64,000 nt of DNA, taken from NCBI GenBank assembly GCA_022453515.1, contig JAJNNY010000004.1:248001-312000 (forward strand). Reading direction: 5' to 3'. The notes beneath the pieces were generated by a model. It searched no databases, was not told the DNA's origin, and worked only from the letters and a program-made list of their open reading frames with translations. The stretch comes from Astrocystis sublimbata. Lineage: Eukaryota; Ascomycota; Sordariomycetes; Xylariales; Xylariaceae. This document shows positions 56,512 to 64,000 of the stretch, piece by piece. Both the position numbers and the translations under genes were made by a program. Each line of letters starts with the position of its first letter. Within the stretch, counting starts at the first letter, position 1.

Positions 56512-59500
56512 TCGAACATCCCACACTAGCTAGCTAGTACTGGAAATTCGACGCAATATTGACCTCTGCGAACTGTCTTGTTTCTACATAGTATGCAGCC
56601 CCCCCTGGTCTTTTGTGTGAATGTTAGTGGCAAGATGTGCCTGCCTTAACCTGTCTTCAAACTTGGCGATCTGGGCTAGAATCAAGTTGTAGTATGCTCA
56701 TCTGTTGCAATGTTGCCGTCCGTCGGGGCGCAACCGGCATGGCAACGGAAGATTAGCTTACTCGAAGCTTAATCTTTGGTTACTCTCAACACTTGCCTTC
56801 TGGTGTTTGCCCCGCTGTGGCGATCAATGGGGGGTATGTCGTTCCAATACCTTCCATGCAGCCGCTTGGCGCGAAAGAAACGAGCAAGTGAACAATGGTT
56901 GAGATCTCGGACTACTCATTCTCAAGTCGCTTATGCTTGAGCCGGGTGGTCTGACAGGATGACGCATTAGTTTCGTGCCGGGGTAGTCTATGCCCCTAGC
57001 TTGGGCGGACGGGGAATGACCCCGCGCGTGGACCGGTCTGTCTGATTGAATGGTAATGTGTGTGCGGTAAACAATAGGGAGAGATATTTTGAGACCTGGC
57101 AACTAGGTAGCATGGCAGGTACATCGATGTGGTGTGGTGAGCAGGCCTGGGCAAGGCTCCGGAGGGTGCGTAGGTCTTGGTTCGGTCACATGGGCACGAT
57201 GGAGTCGAAGCATTCCGCAGTCTCCCGTTTCTCTCCATTGTGTTGCGTCGTCCCGCCCCCAGAACACACTCATCGGTGGATCATCGTACGCCAAGCTGCA
57301 TTGGATCACGCGGCTTTGGCAGCGTTCCCCATCCTGCCCAGTCTAATCCGGTTGAAGAGTGCCTTATGATGATTTTGTGGCTTTTGAAGCAGTAGATGCT
57401 TTCGAGGATAGGATAGGGACAAAAGTGTCTTGTATGAGTAAGTTGTCGCTTGCTGTACTGTAAATGGAAGAACTACGTGCCTTCAAAACTGTCTGCATAC
57501 TATGTAGGTACTGTGAGACCATGGTCATGAGTGCATCACTCATACTCATTGTTCAAAGTCCGCTTGCATGGCCCACGTAATTCGACTGCGACTTTGAGCT
57601 GCATGCTCCGCCCTTCAGCCATCCATACCTAGGTAAGCCCACATGCACTATGGTAGACAAGAATCCCTCTGCTCTACCACGTTAACGTCACCTCTACAGA
57701 GTACCAGCATACCTACTATACTAAGTAAAACTGATGGCTTCGCCTTTGGGCTCAAGGGCCCTCCTCTCCCGTTTGACATGAGCAGAGGACGAGAGGAGAG
57801 TCCTGGCATCTGGTTCTGGGAGCAGGGTATTTTTCGTTATGTAATTGAAGCAACGCCTATGCTGTGTTGGGAAAGGAGCAAAATGCCAGTCTACTATTGA
57901 AAGTTCTCGGCAACAGCTTGGCAAGCTGCAATTGGATGCTATCGGCGGTACATGCCATCCAAACAGATGTATTCAGCATCGTCTGGGTGAGTTACTTGTA
58001 CTGTGTAGGTAGGCTGAACCCTCCACCTTACCCGCCCACCTGAAGGGATCGAGGAGAGAATCCGGGGTAAAGTCTTATATCACCCTATTATAGACTAGGT
58101 TTAGCGCCAAAGCCACCCCCCAGCATTGCTCAATTCATATATTAAGGTGTGGCAACTTGGAAGTGGTCTGGGGTCATGCATTACCAGGACATGACGATAG
58201 GCTTCAATGTAATTTATGCGTCAGGAGACTCCAGAGACGACAGAACACGCAAGGGAACACGGTACCTGTGGGAAACTTGCAGCAAGTATCGTGAGTGAAC
58301 GCGACTCTGGCAATACTACACGATGTCTTGGCCGGTAGGTAAGTATGCATATCTCGTGTGATGGCTCAAAAAGGGGCCTGGTATTGAAAATTGTCGGACC
58401 TTCTGTGGAGCTGTAACAGAAGACAAACTGACTGCGCAGGTGGACAAACTCAGCGTTGTGACGAAACCTATTGTACGGCATGCGAAACATGCGACGATGA
58501 CTATGTTGAAGATGCCGCGTCCCATATGCCGTGTAACATCTCCAGGTGCTCTGCTATATCATTTGCGCAACTCAAAAAAGCGATTGCTCTTCAATGAGTG
58601 GTAGGTAGCCGTGACATTTGGCGTGGGCCGTCGTTATGCGAACCAGCACAGGAGAATGGGAAGTCGGTTTTTGTCACTGTCCGACACATCCGTTCATGTC
58701 GGGCTCTTGATTTGTCCCATTTGCTGACAAAAGGTCTCAGGCAATGTTCCGCAGCGAGCAACCGTCTCCACCACAACTGCCGAAACTCTACTAGTAGTTC
58801 CTTAATGTACACCTTTGCTCTATTTTCGATTCTGATATGGAGCTGTTGAGTGGTAGGTTGATTAATTGTCATGACATTTGTAGTTCTGCATCTTCCACAG
58901 GTCTTTTACCAGCGTCGCATGGTCACAAGTTGTGAGAAATGCTAGCTGAACATTAATACATACTATAGTATATGTGGCAGAGGTTTTCGTCGGCTTCTGG
59001 CTGGCTCCTAGCTCTGGGTAGACGAGGATATCGGCCGTTGGGTGGTCGTCATTTGAATGCAGGCAAAAACGCAGGACGCAGAAGACACCTTCGGTTGGTC
59101 GCCGTATGGAATGCTGGCCGCTGTCATCTTGTGTCGACGAATATCGACCGGCTCGGAAAAGCATTTGGGCGGGTTCAGCGGTTGATTCCAGTAGAGCCAG
59201 TCAGGACGTGGAGCAAAGTTCCATGGGATGGAGCCAACAACACCTCCATCTCCGTCCAACTCGAGGAGGGTGACACCAACCAGTTGGTTTCATTCGCTGC
59301 CGAGGCCAGCCAGCCAGTTCAGAGTTCGCTTGACAAGAGGGCTATTTGACGAACGGTTCCTTGGAGGCCTGGCTAAAAAGCGGAGGTGGCGACTGTGAAG
59401 ACATTCTCCGTGATGATTGGGGGCAATTAGGTTTGGGGACGCCTATTGGAGTCGCCTTATGAAGACAAACTGCGACGACGACGAGAGTGCATCCGCAATG

Positions 59501-62500
59501 CTGAAGAGCGATTCTCCAGGCGGCCCGAAACTCTGTCTTGTGCTGCTGTGCGACGACTTGGAATAGTAAACCAACCTCGAAGTAAGCACCTGTGCTTTTA
59601 TGGGTCACCTTACTCAGGCTCGGGTATGAAATGCTTCACAAGAGAGGATGGGCAATTGACCGACGCTTGAGGCTCTCTTTCTTTCTTTCCGACACCGTCG
59701 TCACTTGAGGATCAATTGGTCCCCTGCCTTAAACAAGACCAAACTTGGAGTTTTTCTTCACTCTTCTTCCTCTTTTTGGGCCGGAAGGAACGAAGAGCTG
59801 TGCCAGAGACGTGGACATGAAGTGCGGGATACGAGGAATTGATATGTAGACGCCCCAATCAGCGCGGGCATTGCATGTAATAACATAGTAGTATGCGTAC
59901 ATGTAGATGTAGGTGTGTGTTGGTGCTAACAACATTGAAACCACCTGGCAGACTGCGTATGTGCCTACAACTCAAATGGAAGAGAACGCATGCCTCGCAT
60001 CCCGCTTTCCCTGCTCACCTGCTCAATTACTAAAAGCAGCGATCGTCACACAAATGTAGATTGCACTGAAATTCCTCGTACTACTACAGTACATCTACAG
60101 TATCGCTGCGCTAGATACATACAAGGATAGATACTTTTAACTTGTCTACCAGTGAAATAACCTGAACACCGCGTGTTTCTACTAGTAGTCTAGTTTGGCT
60201 GGTAAATGGAGTGTTATGCGACCATCCCAACTCTGCCTATAACAACTTACCTAACCTCCTGTGGGCAGGGAGAGAGACCTAGGTACCTAGGTACGCAGGT
60301 ATGCAGGTGTAGAGCACACCTATCCAGGCGGCCAGGCTCGCCAGGCAGCTAGCTGTTGGTTGGTTGACCTGCGAGACCTGCTTGTTTGCCCGCGGCGATC
60401 CTAGTTCGTGCATGAATATTACCAGGAACATTATTCCTGGATCTATATGAACAGGTGGTATCGTATACCTACTTCCCTTAGGCCGTCTCCAACATTGATC
60501 ATACGAGCTCTACGAGCTCCTAATGTTCAGTGCCATCCGAGCATCCAGCAGGTGGTCATTAGCTAGCATCGTTCATCATTCCTACATGCCTATACCTACA
60601 TACATTGTCGAGACCTCCATGTATACGTACGTAGGTAGCTAGGAGTGCCTAGCTCGGAAGCTCATACGAACCACACTACGTAACATCATTCGAGCGACAC
60701 ATTCATCACTGGTGACGTAGAGCGACTTCGACATGACTTTCAACCGTACCAGCTCGCCAGACGAGGCCGACGGACCAAGGACCTAGACAACTAGAGTCGT
60801 GCCTAAAGCATCTCTCCAGACGGCCCCATCTTTTAAGTGAGCCTCGGTAGGCCATAGCTCTCTGACTGCGTCGATCAACCCGCCTGTGCTAGGCAAACAG
60901 GTTTCACCTGGAAAGGACATTGTGCGTTCAAATCGAATCGTGCGAGACGCCCTCGACGCATTCGTCGCATTCGTCGCATGATGGTGGGTGTAGTCGAGGT
61001 GTTGTCAATTGTGCTCGGAATGGCATGCCTGCCGCTCCCGCAATATCAGCACCCCTAATATCGGGACTTCCTACCTGCGTCTGCGTTCCTTACCTCTCGT
61101 TCTGCCCACGCACAATACATGTACCGGGTACCGAGCAGGCCTCGAGAGCTAGGTAGCGGTAGCTGCAGATAGTTGACATCTACAGTAGGTACTTCTTCTC
61201 CAATATATAGCCCACAGGGGTCCGCAGATAACTTGGAAATCCCCGCCCGGGGTGGCCACGGTAGGCATGTACGTACTGCGCAGTGGGTACGATATAGGTA
61301 GAAGTATGGAGGACGAAGACATTTGCGAACTCTAAAAACAAATCCTCTAGCGTTTTTCCCCACCAGCCACCACTCATCTCGCATCTTGCACCTCACACCT
61401 TATGAGACTGCCTTGACTGCCTGGCACCCTAGGGTACCAAGCATCCTAGGTAGGTACCTGCACTGCCCAACAGCCCCGCAGGCTCCCTAGCACTTACCCC
61501 GATGTCCTGTTTTCTCTCCCGGATCCCAAGTACATACTCGTACCACCGACATACATACCCATAGTAACTCGGTACATGTAGTTACCTACGGCAGGCAGAT
61601 TAGAAATCTTTGCGCTAGTAGGAGTTCCTTCCACAGCATCTCAGGTGCTTTACAGATACAAGGTTAAGTTAGCTTGTGTGCGGCTAGGATCTACCTACAC
61701 AAGTAGGTAGTAATTACATCGCGCCAGAAGGGGGCCAGCCCTTCCATCTTGATCAACGATTGGCCCTATGCCACTGCTATTGGAGTTTAAGGCTCCACTA
61801 GAACAGTCATATTTAGGGGAAATGGAGCTAGCACCCACCTAGAGCTACCCCCTACGCCTTTGGCCTTGCCTTTGACCCTGGTAGGTACCTCGGGGGTAGG
61901 TACTCGTAAGTATCGTAGACTCGCGGCACAAGCAGCGCGGCGCAGATGCCCTGGCCTCAAGATTCTTCCCCGCTCCCAAATCATCTACCCAAGTACACCT
62001 ACCTTGCCTCTTGTTCCCTCCTTTGCCTTTCTTCCTCCCACCCTTTCCCCTTTATACCCTTGGCTTCTCGCGATTCTCGTCGCAATCGCAACCGGCCGTA
62101 ACCTCATGTTGTGTGCCAACACGCCGCTCGATACCGACTGCATCACGGCCACGCCACGCTTGTCTTGGTAGCTTGACAGCCTGACAGCCCTGCGACGATC
62201 CGGCCCTCCTTCGACAATGGGCCGCCGCATATAACCCCGTCGTAACTCGTCGATACTCCGGAACAGAAGGACAGAAAGAGGGGAGCTTGAAAGAAATAGA
62301 GAGGCAGAAGTAGAAGCAGAATAGAAAGAAGAGGAGGAAGAAAACCCCCGGAACATAGGAGCTCCTACCTCGTCGCCATTGCATTATACCTACCTGCCTA
62401 CAGTTATAATATCATTTACGATCCTCGCCGTCGGCGCCAATTGAAGCAGCATCGACATCCAACCTTCTCAAAGCCCTTACTGCCGGCCCGCCCTACGTTG

Positions 62501-63219
62501 GACAACTCGGACGGAACGCGAAACAAACACGTCCTGCAACCTTGTCCCTCGCAGACCCTGACGCTGTCTTCCACGTCTAGGCCCTCCTGTCTTCAAAGCT
62601 GCACTGGGCCAATCCGCTGTCGTGCCTACATTTGCGACTTTTTGCTACAGCTGTTGCCGGTTTCTCCTCCTTACGTTTGTTTCCTTCTCTCTGGTCGGTT
62701 GCTAGACGGATTTTGCGATACCCTATGATAGACGTAATAATACACCAGCTGGTCAGTATAACTCATTCTTCCCATTACATCTTCCCACTTCCGTAAATAC
62801 TACTGCGCCAGTGTCTGTCTTGTCATGTCCTTGCCATGGATGATGGTTCGACCCTCGGTTGGTAGCATGCTCCGAGATCCTGAGGATACCGGTGGCTATG
62901 ACGAGAAACAGTTCTCTGCTGTTACGGCCTGGGTTGGATGATGAAGGAATCAGCTCGAAGGAGCGACTGATTCATTTACCACGAGACTAAACTAACTCAC
63001 TTATTGTAGATTTAAGACACGGCCGGCACGCTCAATACGAACCTCAGCAGATCTTTTGTGCCTTCCAGAGGACCCTCTCTCTAGAATATTCGATAGGACC
63101 GAAGCGTTTGACTAGTTGACTAGTAAACAGTGTTCCGTGGCTTTAATTTAAATTATACCCTCGAACCGTGCGGTCAGGAATTAAACATTATCGAAGGCAT
63201 ACATGCTTGCTTCTGCACC
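56512..63219. other. 6.7 kb spacer, no supported gene
   Basis: Between NFU1 and the PSP1-like gene, both plus strand. It is rich in AGGTACCT-type copies (57625, 60280-60295, 61445-61460, 61880-61900). A pyrimidine-rich block (about 61995-62055) looks like the promoter and leader zone of the gene at 63220. Frames at 58972-59349, 59008-59259 (-) and 62441-62728 have no ATG or no recognised motif. No tRNA or 5S gene was recognised. Confidence 0.45.
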
Positions 63220-64000
63220 ATGAGCACCAACACGACCAAGGCCGGTACCGCGCCGAAGAGCGGCCAAGGGGGCTTCGGAACCCTTGCGCCCAGCAACCAG
63301 TCTATCCTGTTAGACAAGCTGAACGTTCGAAGATCTACTCCTGACTCCGACGCCCTTGCCAGCTCCGACGACGAACCGGAACACCATCGACAAGACAGTT
63401 CGCAAGTGCCAGCGCCACCCCAGAGACCTGTTCGTCGTGCCTCTTGGCTGAACGATACGTCGCAAGCAACGCCCCCCCACCCTGGGAGAAAAGGTTCTTT
63501 TGCGGGCATCTCCATGTCCCCCACGGCGACTCATCCAACGACGCCTTCTGCCGAGCAGAGCACTGGCACATGGGCCTCGCATTCTTCGTCTTCAGGGACG
63601 ATTGGGCGCGGTCCATCTTTTGCCTGGGGAACAGGCATATGGACCGAGCGGAAGGAGCCACCATCCCGGCTAACGGAAGTTTTGCCATCACCGACGTCGA
63701 CTGCACCTCCTAGCCAGAACTTTTTCAACAGCGATTACACCATGTCACAAACGTCGCCGTCTCCTCGAGATCAAGGGACCATCTCGCAACTGCCCTTCGC
63801 TATACCGCTGCATCCTACTCCAAAGACATATCGGTCACAATCATATTCTGTCGGGCAACTCGATCCGGAGTCAGCGAACACAGGACCCGCGCCATCTACA
63901 ATGAATACGAGAGCTCGTCCCGTCGGTCCCCCGGGGCTACAACATCGTCCATCTCGGCCTAGCATGTTGAGCGAGATGTCGAATGAGGGGGCGATGCTTG
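63220..64000 (+). CDS. PSP1-like protein, 5' part only
   Basis: The frame starts at ATG 63220 and stays open to the end of the window (260 codons), so the gene is truncated by the window edge. The N-terminus reads MSTNTTKAGTAPKSGQGG, then FGTLAPSNQSILLDKLNVRR, a serine/proline-rich region, WGTGIWTERKEPPSRLTEVL, PFAIPLHPTPKTYRSQSYSV and GLQHRPSRPSMLSEMSNEGA. I recall these conserved blocks from the disordered N-terminal half of Sordariomycete PSP1-domain proteins, whose C-terminal PSP1 domain would lie beyond 64000. Yeast Psp1 was found as a suppressor of DNA polymerase alpha mutations; its molecular role is unclear. A small upstream frame (63203-63223) overlaps the start codon. Confidence 0.7.
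   Translation, partial: MSTNTTKAGTAPKSGQGGFGTLAPSNQSILLDKLNVRRSTPDSDALASSDDEPEHHRQDSSQVPAPPQRPVRRASWLNDTSQATPPHPGRKGSFAGISMSPTATHPTTPSAEQSTGTWASHSSSSGTIGRGPSFAWGTGIWTERKEPPSRLTEVLPSPTSTAPPSQNFFNSDYTMSQTSPSPRDQGTISQLPFAIPLHPTPKTYRSQSYSVGQLDPESANTGPAPSTMNTRARPVGPPGLQHRPSRPSMLSEMSNEGAML

Noticed and set aside
58862..59608. Frames on both strands around 59 kb that looked like a broken gene
   Set aside because: Neither strand gives a recognisable domain, and the apparent similarity was only tryptophan- and proline-rich wording.

Overview
The window is nuclear DNA of a filamentous ascomycete (Pezizomycotina), most likely a Sordariomycete. Genes carry short introns, mostly 55-190 bp, with GT-AG borders and CTAAC/CTGAC-type branch sites. 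Gene content includes fungal Zn2Cys6 and MYB regulators, a GH128 cell-wall glucanase and conserved housekeeping genes, and the spacers hold many copies of a TAGGTACCTA-like palindrome. The class assignment is inferred from overall style. No rRNA, tRNA, CRISPR, intact transposon or viral gene was recognised.

Layout. At 0.1-5.4 kb there are three small-molecule enzymes: a tocopherol-methyltransferase-like SAM enzyme (+), a Gfo/Idh/MocA dehydrogenase of the D-xylose/dihydrodiol dehydrogenase type (-) and an aldo/keto reductase (+). At 7.0-10.6 kb TRM9-like tRNA wobble methyltransferase (+) converges on a two-repeat MYB/SANT protein (-) whose start codon cannot be found. A 6.4 kb gene-poor spacer leads to tubulin cofactor B (17.0-17.9 kb, +). 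A secreted/membrane RING-H2 protein (22.1-23.9 kb, +) converges on a GH128 wall protein (26.1-27.3 kb, -). After a 5 kb spacer comes a Zn2Cys6 transcription factor with eight exons (32.5-34.4 kb, +).

The densest part is 35.7-43.8 kb: an unknown protein (+), UTP7 (-) and TSR1 (+) as a divergent pair of small-subunit ribosome biogenesis genes, and the urease accessory GTPase UreG (-). After a 5.4 kb spacer come a fungal hypothetical protein (49.2-50.4 kb, +), a HIT zinc-finger protein (53.1-53.75 kb, -), the mitochondrial Fe-S protein NFU1 (55.4-56.5 kb, +) and, after 6.7 kb of spacer, the 5' end of a PSP1-like gene that runs off the window (63.2 kb, +).

The genes do not form one pathway. The clearest functional link is UTP7 with TSR1 (40S assembly); the HIT-finger protein (snoRNP assembly) and TRM9 (tRNA modification) are loosely related translation genes. 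The exon models were assembled by hand from splice signals, reading-frame continuity and recognisable protein families, and were not checked against transcripts. I did not find a convincing previously undescribed system. The most useful observations are the MYB gene with no ATG, a frame-preserving GC-AG intron and microexons in the Zn2Cys6 gene, the UTP7/TSR1 divergent promoter, and perfect hairpins built on the spacer palindrome.
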